A DNA stretch of 64,000 bases from DASSJT01 sp963715025 (GCA_963715025.1 CAVQQQ010000002.1:1240001-1304000); one strand, 5' to 3'; counted from the first letter of the stretch, positions 1 to 9,578 are shown. A program made the numbers and translations. Notes: generated by a model from the letters alone, not told the origin.

Positions 1-15
1 TGTTTCTGGCTCGGA

Positions 16-1287
16 TCAGGCGGCGAGAGCCGTCTCGTCGGGGATCACCTCCGCCGGCTCGACCGCAGCCTTCGTGAGCGAGCGCAGGCGCCAGGCGGCC
101 ACGAGTGCGAGGGCGCTGATCGCGACGTGGGTCCCCAGGAACAGCTCGTGCTGGCCGGCGCCGAGCATGACCCCGGCCACGAGGGGCCCGACCGCCGATA
201 CGCCGGTCTGCAAGGCAGCGAACAGGCCGAGCGTGGTACCGACCATGCCCTGCGGGGCGAGGCTCGCCGTGAGCGGGTTGAGCACGGGGGCGTACATCGT
301 CTCGCCCACCGCGAACACGCCGAAGGCGGTGACGAACACGGCGGCTGCCACCCCCGGCAGGGCCGAGGCCGCAGTCAGCATGACCCAGGCGGACAGCCAG
401 ATCGCCGCCACCCCCATGAGCAGGCCCGGTGCGCCGCGGCGCGCAGTGGCCCGCACCACGACCATCTGGAGCACGATGATCACCGCGCAGTTGACGGCGG
501 CGGCGAGTCCGACCGTGGTCTCCTCGACGTGCAGGACCGTTAAGGCGTACGCGGGCAGGCCGCTCTCGAACTGGGCATAGAAGGCCAGGGCGAGCGTGGC
601 CGTGATGACGGCTGTCCAGCGCAGCGCGGGGATCTTCCAGACCGCCCGCAGCGCGCTGACGCTGCTGGGCTGGGCCGAGCCCGCGGTTCCGGCGACCGGA
701 CCGCTGGCAGCGGCTGCGCGCGCGGCCTGGATGCCATCCCCACGCCCCGCGGCCAGGATCAGGCCTGCGGAAATGAGGAAGCCGACGGCGGCGGTCGCGA
801 AGGCGGGCCACATGCCCGTCGGGCGGTCGAGGTCGACCATGTACCCGGCCGCGAGGGCCCCGACGGCCATCCCCAGGGACTGCCCCGTGAACTGCCAGGC
901 GAAGACCCGCCTGCGGTCGGCGCCCCCCACCCAGTGCAGGACCAGGACGGACTGCGCCGGTCCGGCAGCGGTGAGGCCGGCGCCGAAGACGAGCATCCCG
1001 GCCAGGAAGGCATTGGGAGTGTCGGCGAGGAGCAGTGACGCCACCGCGAGGGCGGAGACCGACTTGGCCCAGACGGCCACGGTGACCGGCGAGATGCGGT
1101 CGGCAAGGCGTCCGCCGATGGGCGCCGCGAACAGGGCGCCGACCGAGAACAGGCTCGATGCCGCCGCAGCCACGATGTTGCCCCAGCCGCGGGTGTTGGC
1201 GGCGTACGCGTACTGGTAGGGCAGAACCGTCCCCCACCCCAGCATGGCGATGGAGGAGGCGAGGATCAGGAGTCGGGCGCGGCGCAC
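16..1287 (-). CDS. MFS efflux transporter, divergent from a MarR regulator
   Basis: A 12-helix major facilitator transporter of about 424 residues, probably a proton-driven exporter in the cell membrane. The N-terminal half carries the loop GGRLADRISP after helix 2, the usual MFS A-like motif, and long hydrophobic helices alternate with short basic loops to the end. I chose the GTG at 1287 as start: a reading frame extends upstream to 1341 but would run through the AT-rich palindromes that look like regulator sites. No strong ribosome binding site is seen, so the start is uncertain. It diverges from a MarR-family gene 71 bases away, the classic arrangement of a repressor and the drug or metabolite pump it controls. 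The substrate cannot be told from sequence. Confidence 0.85.
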   Translation of the reverse strand: MRRARLLILASSIAMLGWGTVLPYQYAYAANTRGWGNIVAAAASSLFSVGALFAAPIGGRLADRISPVTVAVWAKSVSALAVASLLLADTPNAFLAGMLVFGAGLTAAGPAQSVLVLHWVGGADRRRVFAWQFTGQSLGMAVGALAAGYMVDLDRPTGMWPAFATAAVGFLISAGLILAAGRGDGIQAARAAAASGPVAGTAGSAQPSSVSALRAVWKIPALRWTAVITATLALAFYAQFESGLPAYALTVLHVEETTVGLAAAVNCAVIIVLQMVVVRATARRGAPGLLMGVAAIWLSAWVMLTAASALPGVAAAVFVTAFGVFAVGETMYAPVLNPLTASLAPQGMVGTTLGLFAALQTGVSAVGPLVAGVMLGAGQHELFLGTHVAISALALVAAWRLRSLTKAAVEPAEVIPDETALAA

Positions 1288-1301
1288 AGGAGTCTCAACT
1301 A

Positions 1302-1334
1302 GATTTCGATGTCGAATATTTCGATTTCGAAATC
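1302..1334. promoter_or_regulatory. Candidate MarR operator in MFS/marR intergenic region
   Basis: An AT-rich island between the divergent MFS and MarR genes holds the perfect 12-base palindrome GATTTCGAAATC (1323-1334) and, just before it, TCGAA-TAT-TTCGA, with a further half-site GATTTCGA at 1302. MarR-family repressors bind such short inverted repeats between themselves and their target. The assignment is by position and symmetry only. Confidence 0.5.
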
Positions 1335-1358
1335 TTAGCAATCGAAGCAGACAGTGAC

Positions 1359-1889
1359 ATGATGTTTTCCGTGGCGCCGACGAAGCAGGAGCGGACGGCC
1401 AAGGACGACTTCCGGGAGGCCGTCGCCTCGTACGTGGCCGCGGGTGGTGACGAGTCGGTCCAGCGCGTGATCACCGCGGTCTACGGCCTCACCCGCAAAC
1501 TCGACCAGTGGTACAGCCGGCAGCTGGCCGACCTGGACATCTCCCACGGCGAATGGTCTGTGCTGGCGCATCTGGCCAAGGCCGGCGACGCCGGAGCGAC
1601 GCCGAGCCGCCTCGCCGACGTAGCCCACATCGCAGCGTCCTCCATGACCCACCGGCTGGATCGCATGAGCAAGCGGGGGCTCATCGATCGGGCACCGGAC
1701 CCGGCGAACCGCACTCGGGTCGTCGTGACGTTGAAGAAGGCTGGGTGGGAGCTGTTCAGCGCGGCCGTGCGCGAGGCCAACGTCGTGGAGTCGGACACGC
1801 TTGCTGCCCTGTCGCGACGTCAGCGGGAGGAGCTGGCCTCACTCCTCGAGGTCGTGATCTCGGGACTCGACAGCCTCGAGACGGCGTAG
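1359..1889 (+). CDS. MarR-family transcriptional regulator
   Basis: A winged-helix regulator of 176 residues. The segment from WSVLAHLAKAG through SRLADVAHIAASSMTHRLDR reads as the winged-helix recognition region, followed by the wing sequence GLIDRAPDPANRTRVVVTL, typical of MarR dimers that bind palindromic DNA and release it on ligand binding. ATG codons at 1359 and 1362 are both possible starts and no clear ribosome binding site is present; a longer frame upstream is very basic and non-conserved-looking and overlaps the transporter. It most likely represses itself and the divergent MFS exporter. The ligand is unknown. Confidence 0.85.
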   Translation: MMFSVAPTKQERTAKDDFREAVASYVAAGGDESVQRVITAVYGLTRKLDQWYSRQLADLDISHGEWSVLAHLAKAGDAGATPSRLADVAHIAASSMTHRLDRMSKRGLIDRAPDPANRTRVVVTLKKAGWELFSAAVREANVVESDTLAALSRRQREELASLLEVVISGLDSLETA

Positions 1890-1963
1890 CACCGGAGATC
1901 GACGGCCCCTGAGTTGTCGAGCGGGCCGGCGTTGTCGGTCCCTGGAGTCCGGACGAAGCGCCG

Positions 1964-2389
1964 TCAGAGAGTGGGGAACCAGATGTCGATCTCGCGGACC
2001 GCAGACTGGAGCGAGTCGGAGCCGTGGACGATGTTCTCCTGGACCTTTCCGCCCCAGTCGCGTCCGAGGTCTCCGCGGATCGTGCCGGGCAGCGCTGCGG
2101 TCGGGTCGGTGGCACCGGCCAGGGCTCGGAAGCCCTCTATGCATCGCTCCCCCTCGATGACCGCTGTGGCGACCAGGCCTGAGGACATGAAGTCGACGAG
2201 CGGCTCATAGAACGGCTTCCCCTGGTGCTCGGCGTAGTGGGCAGCGAGCTGCTCCCGGGTGGGCGTCACGATCTCGAGCGCCACCAGCCGGTACCCCTTG
2301 GCCTCGATGCGGCGCAGCACCTCTCCGGTAAGGCCGCGCTGGAAGCCGTCGGGCTTGACGATGACGAGCGAGCGTTCGGTGGTGGTCAC
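1964..2389 (-). CDS. ndk: Nucleoside diphosphate kinase
   Basis: A 141-residue enzyme, the normal length for the family, that transfers the gamma phosphate from ATP to other nucleoside diphosphates through a phosphohistidine. The start ERSLVIVKPDGFQRGL is the conserved N-terminal strand, and NIVHGSDS near residue 120 contains the active-site histidine. It acts in the cytosol as a hexamer or tetramer in other bacteria. It follows the DUF4233 gene on the same strand with a gap of 16 bases, and the order folC, DUF4233, ndk is conserved in actinobacteria, so co-transcription is likely. It converges with the MarR gene; the 74 bases between them show no obvious strong terminator. Confidence 0.97.
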   Translation of the reverse strand: MTTTERSLVIVKPDGFQRGLTGEVLRRIEAKGYRLVALEIVTPTREQLAAHYAEHQGKPFYEPLVDFMSSGLVATAVIEGERCIEGFRALAGATDPTAALPGTIRGDLGRDWGGKVQENIVHGSDSLQSAVREIDIWFPTL

Positions 2390-2405
2390 GGCGACACCCT
2401 AGCGA

Positions 2406-2777
2406 TCATCCGTTCTGCTGCAGCGCGTCCACCTTTGCGCCCTGGACCATCACGAGCACCCAGAGCCCCAAGAAGATCAGTCCGACCACGAGCATGGTCG
2501 GCACGACGAAGGCGGTAAGGATCGCAGCGGCCTGGAGGAGCCAGCCCAGCGTCACGCCCCAGGGACGGCGCATGAGCCCAGCAGCCAGTAGGCACACGAC
2601 GGCCAGGCCGGAGCCCACGGCGAGGAATGTGTCCGCGGATCCGCTGCCTGCGGCCGAGGCCAGCGCCCTCGCCACCAGCGCTCCGAAGAAGATGACTATT
2701 GCCTCGCCGGCGAGCACGGCGGCAAGCATGCGCCAGCTGAACTTGCCGAGCCGCCCGTAGAAGGTCAGCGACTTCAC
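2406..2777 (-). CDS. DUF4233 membrane protein
   Basis: A 123-residue protein with four predicted membrane helices, matching the DUF4233 family found between folC and ndk across actinobacteria (Rv2446c in M. tuberculosis). The GTG at 2777 is preferred because it overlaps the stop of the upstream small gene in the form GTGA, implying translational coupling. A charged N-terminus (KSLTFYGRLGKFSWR) precedes the first helix. The family has no established biochemical role; its conserved company with folate polyglutamylation and nucleotide metabolism is the only hint. Confidence 0.85.
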   Translation of the reverse strand: MKSLTFYGRLGKFSWRMLAAVLAGEAIVIFFGALVARALASAAGSGSADTFLAVGSGLAVVCLLAAGLMRRPWGVTLGWLLQAAAILTAFVVPTMLVVGLIFLGLWVLVMVQGAKVDALQQNG

Positions 2778-3046
2778 CTGCTGAGCTCCCGGCGCCGGTT
2801 GTCGATGGCCTGTTTGGCCTGGGTGAGCGGCGCAGCCGTGGCGTCCCGGTAGATCTTGACGGCCTGCATCCAATGGCCCTCGGCCAGCTGGTGGTCGATC
2901 GAGGCGATCAGGCTCGGTTGCAGAGCCCGCACGGGCACCGGCGCGCCCGTGTACTCGGGCACCTTCCGGTCGCGGAACTTCGTGACGAGCCAGAAGACGG
3001 CGGCCAGGATCAGGATGACCCAGAACAGCTTGACCACGGGATGCAT
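2774..3046 (-). CDS. Small membrane protein with L7/L12 C-terminal-like segment
   Basis: A 90-residue protein. An N-terminal hydrophobic helix (about residues 5-22) is followed by a linker and a soluble tail, roughly residues 60-88, whose pattern QAVKIYRDATAAPLTQAKQ resembles the helix of the ribosomal L7/L12 C-terminal domain, a motif that recurs in small actinobacterial proteins unrelated to ribosomes. The start is the ATG at 3046. Its stop overlaps the DUF4233 start, so the two are coupled. The function is unknown; the L7/L12-like tail may be a protein-binding module, which is inference. Confidence 0.75.
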   Translation of the reverse strand: MHPVVKLFWVILILAAVFWLVTKFRDRKVPEYTGAPVPVRALQPSLIASIDHQLAEGHWMQAVKIYRDATAAPLTQAKQAIDNRRRELSR

Positions 3047-3165
3047 GCGTTGAGGGTATGCCGTGCCGCGAGCTGGCCATCCGGGGCCCCGGCCCGCTCC
3101 TGCCGGGGGACGACGGGGCTCACAGTGCTCGGCGATCGCCTCGCCATCGGTTGGGCCGGCAGCCC

Positions 3166-4590
3166 TCAGCGGGGTGGCCGTCGCCGCCTGCGCCGCCGCT
3201 GCCGGACCGCGCGGAACTCGGCGAGGAGCGACACGCCGGGACGGTCGTTCATCCGGCGCCAGGCCAGGATGCCCGTTGTGGTCATGGCGCAGCCTGCGAT
3301 GAGGAAGGTCGCCGTGGCGCCCGCGTAGGCGAGCTGCAGGCCCCCGATGTGGACGATCCAGGGCATGGACAGCACAGTCTCGATGGCGGCTGCGATCAGC
3401 GGGCCGACCGCCAGGGCCAGCACGAGCACGACGCTGTCGAAGGTCTGGACCAGGGCGAAGGTCCGCCCGCGCACTTCGTCCTCCACCTCGAGTCCCAACA
3501 GCGTGTAGCCGACGACCCAGGCGATCCCCACGAAGGCACCGAGCACCGCGGCCAGCGGCATCGCCACGACGAAGACCGGTATCAGCCCCAGGACCAGCAG
3601 GGCGATCCCGGCACCGGCGATCGCCGCGCCGAAGAGCCGCGCGCGAGAGAACCCACTCAGTGCTCTGGGGCCCAGGACCAGCCCAGCCGCCATGCCGGTG
3701 AACACGCTCACGAAGAGCAAGCCGTACCCCGGGGCGCCCGCCCCGACGTCCTTGACGTACCCCTGCGCCAGGCCGATGACCAGACCACCGCCGGCGAAGG
3801 CCCCAAGCATGCCCCCGATCAGTCCCCCGACGAAGGGCCGTTCCCGGACGAAGATGAGCCCGTCCTTGATGGTCCGGACCACCGACTCGGCGGCAAGGCT
3901 GCGCTGGTTGGCCCTGGGCGGGAACCTCAGCCTCGACAGGATCCAGGCGCTGACCAGGAACGTCAGCGCGTTCAGGTAGATCGCGAGGTAGACGCCGGCC
4001 GGGTCCAGGCCAGGGACAAGCGCGTGCACCGGCTGGCTGACCACGGACAGCGTGGAGAACAGCAGGGCGGCGAGGGGAGCCGTGCCATAGCTGGCGATCA
4101 GGCCCAGCTGGTTGGCCAGCTCGAGCCGCTTCGGAGGCACCAGGTTGGGCACGGTGGCGTCCTTGGCGGGGTTCCAGAACAGGGAGACGCACTCGCTCAG
4201 CAGGATGGCGAGGTACATCCACCACAGCGTGCCGACGATCGGGATGGTCGCGAACAGCGCGAACCGGAGCAGGTCGCCGCTGATCATGGTGCGCCGACGG
4301 TCAAGCCGGTCCGCCACCACGCCAGCCAGCGGACCCAGGATCACAGCGGGCGCGATCCTGAGGATGAACACGCCGGACACCGCGAGGTACTTGGCGACCG
4401 AGCCGGCAGCGAGCTCACCGGCCAGACTGGTCGTGCCGAGCAGCGCGAGCCAGTCGCCGAAGCTCGACAGGCACCCCGCCAGCCAGAGGCTGCGGAAGGG
4501 CCGCAGCCCCAGGAGCGCGCGGAGGTCGCTGGTGGAGCCGGCGACGTGGGGGGCGTCGGCGCCCTCGGGAGACGACTCCCCCTGGCTCAT
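3166..4590 (-). CDS. MFS transporter (MFS_3 / enterobactin-exporter type)
   Basis: A 474-residue membrane protein with about 12 helices. The N-terminal region FRSLWLAGCLSSFGDWLALL and loop ADRLDRRRTMISGDLLRF are typical of the MFS_3 group that includes EntS-like exporters. In some actinobacteria a comparable transporter is fused to thymidylate kinase; here the protein ends after the twelfth helix in a short tail with eight consecutive arginines (from about residue 463) and no kinase domain is visible. It lies between folC (105 bases upstream) and the small membrane gene (119 bases downstream) on the same strand. The substrate is unknown. Confidence 0.85.
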   Translation of the reverse strand: MSQGESSPEGADAPHVAGSTSDLRALLGLRPFRSLWLAGCLSSFGDWLALLGTTSLAGELAAGSVAKYLAVSGVFILRIAPAVILGPLAGVVADRLDRRRTMISGDLLRFALFATIPIVGTLWWMYLAILLSECVSLFWNPAKDATVPNLVPPKRLELANQLGLIASYGTAPLAALLFSTLSVVSQPVHALVPGLDPAGVYLAIYLNALTFLVSAWILSRLRFPPRANQRSLAAESVVRTIKDGLIFVRERPFVGGLIGGMLGAFAGGGLVIGLAQGYVKDVGAGAPGYGLLFVSVFTGMAAGLVLGPRALSGFSRARLFGAAIAGAGIALLVLGLIPVFVVAMPLAAVLGAFVGIAWVVGYTLLGLEVEDEVRGRTFALVQTFDSVVLVLALAVGPLIAAAIETVLSMPWIVHIGGLQLAYAGATATFLIAGCAMTTTGILAWRRMNDRPGVSLLAEFRAVRQRRRRRRRPPR

Positions 4591-4695
4591 GCGTCCAGCC
4601 TATGAGGCGCAGGTCGGCCGGCAGGCGCGAGACGGCGAAACCCGGGCCGCTCGCCAGCTCACACGAGTGGTGAGTTGACGATGCTCAGTGGATCC

Positions 4696-6084
4696 TCAGG
4701 TCGTCGTCGTGCCGAGGAGCAGGCGCACGTCCGCGGCGGTGACCACTGAGCCCGTCGCGAGCACGCCCCCGCCGACGCCGCCCTCGTCGGCAAGCCCGGC
4801 TGCACGGTCGAGGGCATCGGGCAGGGCGTCGACCACGGTCACCCGGTGGTCCCCGAAGATCGCGGCCGCGACCGCCCCGAGCTCCCTCGGGCTCATCGAC
4901 CGCGGCGAGGTGTTCCGGCTCACGACAACCTCGTCGAGCACCGGCTCGAGAATCTCGAGCATCTGTGCCGCGTCCTTGTCCTTCATGATCGCGACCACCC
5001 CCACGAGCCGAGCGAAGGTGAACTCCTCGCGGATGGCGTCGCGGAGGGCGGTGGCACCCGCCGGGTTGTGGGCGGCGTCGACGAGCACCGTGGGCGAGCG
5101 CCGGACGATCTCCAGCCTCCCGGGAGACGTAGCCGCCGCCAACCCGGCCCGAACCACGTCGGGATCGAGACGCTCGGTGCCCCCGCCGATGAACGCCTCC
5201 ACCGCCGCGACCGCGATCGCCGCGTTGTGCGCCTGGTGGGCACCGTGCAGCGGAAGGAACAGGTCGGTGTAGTCACCCGCGAGACCCCGCAGCGACAGCT
5301 GCTGCCCGCCCACTCCGACCTCGCGCGTCAGCAGCCCGAACTCGTTGCCCTCGAAGGCGATCCGCGCGCCGACCTCGTTGGCGCGCTCGACCAAGACCTC
5401 GGCGACGTCGGGCTCCTGCACGCCTACCACAGCGAGAGCGTCGGTCTTGATGATTCCGGCCTTCTCCTCGGCGATCTCGATCTCGGTCGAGCCCAGGAAA
5501 TGCGTGTGGTCTATCGCGATCGGGGTCACGACCGCGACGCTGCCGTCAGCGACGTTGGTGGCGTCCCAGCCGCCGCCCATGCCGACCTCGAGCACGGCGA
5601 CGTCGACGGGGGCGTCGGCGAACGCCGCGAACGCCACCGCGACGAGCACTTCGAAGAACGTCAGGCGCGGGCCACCGTCGGCGGCCGACCTGGCATCGAC
5701 CATCTCGACGAACGGCATCACGTCGTCGTAGGCAGCAAGGAACTTCTCCGGCGAGATGGGCTCGCCCGCGATGCTGATCCGCTCGCGCATCGTGTGCAGG
5801 TGGGGCGAGGTGAACCGCCCCGTCTTCAGGCCCATCTCGCGCAGCAGTGCGTCGATGATGCGGGTCGTCGACGTCTTGCCATTGGTGCCTGTGAGGTGGA
5901 TGACCGGGTAGGCCCGCTGGGGGTCCCCGGCAAGTTCCATGACCGCCGCAATGCGGTCGAGGCTCGGCTCGAGGTCATGTTCGGGCGCCCTTGCGAAGAT
6001 CGCGTCCTCAACCTCGCGCATGCGCTTCATGACCTCGAGGTTGTGCGCGGCCTCTCGCTGGGGGGCATCGGGTGCAGGAGCCAT
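4696..6084 (-). CDS. folC: Folylpolyglutamate synthase / dihydrofolate synthase
   Basis: A cytosolic ATP-dependent ligase of about 462 residues that adds glutamate to dihydropteroate or folates. The P-loop HLTGTNGKTSTTR sits near residue 70, followed by TGRFTSPHLHTMRERI, the conserved folate and Mg-binding region of the Mur-ligase superfamily; VLVDAAHNPAG marks the C-terminal domain. I prefer the ATG at 6084, which has GGAGG eight bases upstream, over GTG codons at 6102 and 6099. It lies downstream of ileS with 132 bases between, and upstream of the MFS, DUF4233 and ndk genes, the common actinobacterial order. Confidence 0.95.
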   Translation of the reverse strand: MAPAPDAPQREAAHNLEVMKRMREVEDAIFARAPEHDLEPSLDRIAAVMELAGDPQRAYPVIHLTGTNGKTSTTRIIDALLREMGLKTGRFTSPHLHTMRERISIAGEPISPEKFLAAYDDVMPFVEMVDARSAADGGPRLTFFEVLVAVAFAAFADAPVDVAVLEVGMGGGWDATNVADGSVAVVTPIAIDHTHFLGSTEIEIAEEKAGIIKTDALAVVGVQEPDVAEVLVERANEVGARIAFEGNEFGLLTREVGVGGQQLSLRGLAGDYTDLFLPLHGAHQAHNAAIAVAAVEAFIGGGTERLDPDVVRAGLAAATSPGRLEIVRRSPTVLVDAAHNPAGATALRDAIREEFTFARLVGVVAIMKDKDAAQMLEILEPVLDEVVVSRNTSPRSMSPRELGAVAAAIFGDHRVTVVDALPDALDRAAGLADEGGVGGGVLATGSVVTAADVRLLLGTTTT

Positions 6085-6216
6085 GGACACATCCTCCACC
6101 ACATTGGGAGGGCGCCCGGACCGCCCATCCCTGCGGGTGAGTGGTCTCTGGGAAGCTGATGCCTCGACTCTTCGGAGGTCTGCCGGTGCCGGGACGCGGG
6201 AGATCTTCCGGACTCA

Positions 6217-9200
6217 TCAGGCCAGGCGCATCACCTTGATGCGCACCGGGAGACCGTCTCCGACCGTCGCCTCCACCACGTCGGAGCGCTGCGGCAGGGC
6301 GTCGAGCTGGCCCGCCGAGCCGAACTGCGTCGCCAGGGTCTCGCCCATGATGAGCTGCTGGTGGGTGACCGACGCCTGCCAGACCTCCTCGCCTCCCGTG
6401 ACGGTGAGCGAGATGCGATCGCTCACGTCGAGGCCGGCATCGCGCCGCGCCTGCTGGACCACGCGGATGAGATCGCGCGCCAGGCCCTCCGCCGCCAGCT
6501 CGGGCGTCACGGTCGTGTCGAGCACGATGAACCCGCCACCGGGAAGCATCCCAGTCGCGCGGCTGCCGTCGCCGGAGTGCGCCACCACCGTCTCGAGCGC
6601 GTACTCGCCCTCGAGCAGCTCCAGGCCGCCCGCGGTCACGGTCCCGTCCGCGGCGACGGACCAGTCGCCTGACTTGGAGCCCTTGATGGCCTGCTGGACG
6701 TCGCGGCCGAGTCGGGGCCCGGCCGCCCGGGCGTTGACGGTGAGCCGCTGCGTCACCCCGAAGTCCTCCTCGTGCGCCGACTCGATGTCGACCAGCGACA
6801 CGGTGCGCACGTTGACCTCGTCGGCCATGATCGCGGCGTAGTCCCGGAGCGATGCCACATCGCTCGTCACGACGGTCAGGTCGTTGAGGGGCAATCGCAC
6901 CCGCAGCTTCTCCGCCTTGCGCAACGACGACGCCACGGAACAGATGTCGCGAGCGGCGTCCATGCCCGTCACCAGCGCATCGTCGGCAGGCAGGTCGTCG
7001 GCCACCGGCCAGTCGGCCAGGTGCACCGAGCGGCCGCCGGTCAGCCCCCTCCAGACCTCCTCGGTGGTGAGGGGCAGCAGCGGCGCAGCCACCCGGCATA
7101 CCACCTCGAGGGCGGTGTAGAGCGTGTCGAAGGCGCGCTCTGCCTCGGCCGAGTCGCCGTCCCCGGTGTCCCAGAACCGCTCGCGCGAGCGGCGGATGTA
7201 CCAGTTGGTGAGCACGTCGAGGAAGCCGCGCGTGGAGTCGCAGGCACCCGCGACCTCATAGGTGTCCATCTGCTCCTGGACGGTCTCGACGTACTGGCGC
7301 AGCTTGGCCAGCAGATAGCGGTCGAGGGGGTCCCTCGAAGCGGTGGACCACTTCGCCTCGTACCCCGCCCCACCGTGCATGGCGTTGGCGTAGAGCGAGA
7401 AGAAGTACCACGAGTTCCACAGCGGGATCAGGACCTGGCGCACCCCGTCTCGGATGCCCTGCTCGGTGACGACCAGGTTGCCGCCGCGCAGGATCGGCGA
7501 GGACATGAGGAACCACCGCATCGCGTCGGCGCCGTCCCGGTCGAACACCTCGCGCACGTCAGGGTAGTTGCGCAGCGACTTGCTCATCTTCTGGCCGTCG
7601 GAGCCCAGGACGATGCCATGGGAGACGCACGTCGAGAACGCCGGTCGGTCGAACAGCGCCGTCGCCAGGATGTGCAGCGTGTAGAACCAGCCGCGCGTCT
7701 GGCCGATGTACTCGACGATGAAGTCGCCGGGGAAGTGGTGCTCGAACCAGTCGGCGCTCTCGAAGGGGTAGTGCACCTGCGCGAACGACATCGACCCGGA
7801 GTCGAACCAGACGTCGAGCACGTCCTCGACCCGCCGCATCGTCGAATTCCCTGTCGGGTCATCGGGATTGGGGCGCGTGAGCCGGTCGATGAACGGCCGG
7901 TGCAGATCGGTGACCTCGACGCCGAAGTCGCGCTCGAGCTCCTCGAACGACCCGTAGACGTCGACCCGCGGATACTGCGGGTCGTCGGACTTCCACACGG
8001 GAATCGGGCTGCCCCAGAACCGGTTTCGCGAGATCGACCAGTCGCGGGCGTTCTCGAGCCACTTGCCGAACTGCCCCTGCTTGATGTGCTCGGGCACCCA
8101 CGTGATCTGCTCGTTGAGCTCGATCATGCGGTCCTTGAACTGCGTCACCTCGACGAACCAGGACGACACCGCCATGTAGATCAGCGGCTCCCGGCAGCGC
8201 CAGCAGTGCGGGTAGGCGTGGTCGTAGGTCTCGCGGCGTACCAGCACGGTGCCCGGCGTGACCGAGCCGGTCTCGCCCTCGCCCCGGGTGGCGGCCTTCA
8301 GGTGCTCGATGATCAGCGCGTTGGCGTCGAAGACGTGGATGCCCTGGTAGTCCTCCACAGGGAAGATGAAGCGGCCGTCGGGGCCGACCGGCACGACGAC
8401 CTTGATGCCGTGGGCGTCGGTGACCTGCTTGTCCTCCTCGCCGAAGGCCCCAGCGGTGTGGACCAGCCCGGTGCCGTCGGTGGTGGTCACGAACTCGGCA
8501 GACATGACGGTGTGGGCCCGGGGGTGCCCCCGGAAATAGGTGAACGGCGGCGCGTACGACCGGCCGAGGAGCTCAGATCCCTTGAGCCGCTGGACAACCC
8601 GCTCCCCCGCGTCCTCCCCCAGCTCCCGGGCGTATGCCGCCAGCCTTGCCTCGGCGATCAGGTAGCGCTCCGTGGTGCCCGTGAAGTCCGACTCCACGAC
8701 GACGTAGTCGATGTCGGGGTGAACCATGATCCCGAGGTTGGCCGTCAACGTCCACGGCGTGGTGGTCCAGACCAGGGCGATCTCCCCGGTCTCCAGCCGA
8801 AGCCCCACGGTCACGGCCGGATCCTGGCGCATCTGGTAGACGTCGTCGTCCATGCGCAGTTCGTGGTTGGACAGGGGGGTCTGGTCGTTCCAGCAGTACG
8901 GCAGCACGCGAAAGCCCTCGTAGACCAGCCCCTTCTCATAGAGCTGCTTGAAGGCCCAGACGACCGACTCCATGTAGTCGGGGTTGAGCGTCTTGTAGTC
9001 GTGGTCGAAGTCCACCCAGCGCGCCTGGCGGGTGACGTACTCGCGCCACTCGCTGGTGTACGTCAGCACCGACTCGCGGCACTTGGCGTTGAACGTCGCG
9101 ATGCCGAGCTCGAGGATCTCGTCCTTGGTCTTGATGCCCAGCTGGCTCATCGCCTCCAGCTCCGCGGGAAGCCCGTGGGTGTCCCAGCCGAAGCGCCGCT

Positions 9201-9510
9201 CGACCCGACGGCCCCGCATGGTCTGGTAGCGCGGGACGATGTCCTTGACGTAGCCGGTCAGCAGGTGGCCGTAGTGCGGCAGGCCGTTGGCGAACGGCGG
9301 GCCGTCGTAGAAGACGAACTCGTTGTCGCCGTCCACCCCCGGGTCGCGGTTGTCGACCGACGCCTGGAACGTCCCGTCCTTCTCCCAGTAGGCGAGCACG
9401 TGCTCCTCGATCTCGGGGAACCTCGGGCTGGCCGGCACGCCCAGGGCGGCGCCGGGCATTTCGGCATCGTGGCTGGCGGCGGGGTCGGAGGAGACCTTGG
9501 GGTAGGTCAT
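6217..9510 (-). CDS. ileS: Isoleucyl-tRNA synthetase
   Basis: A class I synthetase of 1097 residues that charges tRNA-Ile and edits valine. The HIGH-type motif appears in PPFANGLPHYGHLL (about residue 71), and KMSKSLRNYPD (about residue 640) is the second ATP-binding motif. The length and the extended C-terminal region suit the long actinobacterial or eukaryote-like IleS type. The ATG at 9510 is preceded by AGGAGAG. The 5' leader carries a T-box, so expression should rise when uncharged tRNA-Ile accumulates. The long open frame on the opposite strand is a composition shadow. Confidence 0.97.
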   Translation of the reverse strand: MTYPKVSSDPAASHDAEMPGAALGVPASPRFPEIEEHVLAYWEKDGTFQASVDNRDPGVDGDNEFVFYDGPPFANGLPHYGHLLTGYVKDIVPRYQTMRGRRVERRFGWDTHGLPAELEAMSQLGIKTKDEILELGIATFNAKCRESVLTYTSEWREYVTRQARWVDFDHDYKTLNPDYMESVVWAFKQLYEKGLVYEGFRVLPYCWNDQTPLSNHELRMDDDVYQMRQDPAVTVGLRLETGEIALVWTTTPWTLTANLGIMVHPDIDYVVVESDFTGTTERYLIAEARLAAYARELGEDAGERVVQRLKGSELLGRSYAPPFTYFRGHPRAHTVMSAEFVTTTDGTGLVHTAGAFGEEDKQVTDAHGIKVVVPVGPDGRFIFPVEDYQGIHVFDANALIIEHLKAATRGEGETGSVTPGTVLVRRETYDHAYPHCWRCREPLIYMAVSSWFVEVTQFKDRMIELNEQITWVPEHIKQGQFGKWLENARDWSISRNRFWGSPIPVWKSDDPQYPRVDVYGSFEELERDFGVEVTDLHRPFIDRLTRPNPDDPTGNSTMRRVEDVLDVWFDSGSMSFAQVHYPFESADWFEHHFPGDFIVEYIGQTRGWFYTLHILATALFDRPAFSTCVSHGIVLGSDGQKMSKSLRNYPDVREVFDRDGADAMRWFLMSSPILRGGNLVVTEQGIRDGVRQVLIPLWNSWYFFSLYANAMHGGAGYEAKWSTASRDPLDRYLLAKLRQYVETVQEQMDTYEVAGACDSTRGFLDVLTNWYIRRSRERFWDTGDGDSAEAERAFDTLYTALEVVCRVAAPLLPLTTEEVWRGLTGGRSVHLADWPVADDLPADDALVTGMDAARDICSVASSLRKAEKLRVRLPLNDLTVVTSDVASLRDYAAIMADEVNVRTVSLVDIESAHEEDFGVTQRLTVNARAAGPRLGRDVQQAIKGSKSGDWSVAADGTVTAGGLELLEGEYALETVVAHSGDGSRATGMLPGGGFIVLDTTVTPELAAEGLARDLIRVVQQARRDAGLDVSDRISLTVTGGEEVWQASVTHQQLIMGETLATQFGSAGQLDALPQRSDVVEATVGDGLPVRIKVMRLA

Positions 9511-9578
9511 CGGTGGCTCTCCTGCGGCTAGGTCTGGTCGTCAACTCGCGTCGGGCTCACGAGGACGACACCACCGCC

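Noticed and set aside
3058..4605. Open frame opposite the MFS gene
   Set aside because: Encodes a Gln/Gly/Arg/Glu-rich product without folds; shadow.
6772..9531. Very long open frame opposite ileS on the plus strand
   Set aside because: It covers exactly the codons of ileS in the opposite strand, is rich in Arg, Gly, Val and His, and has no domain; a GC-composition shadow.
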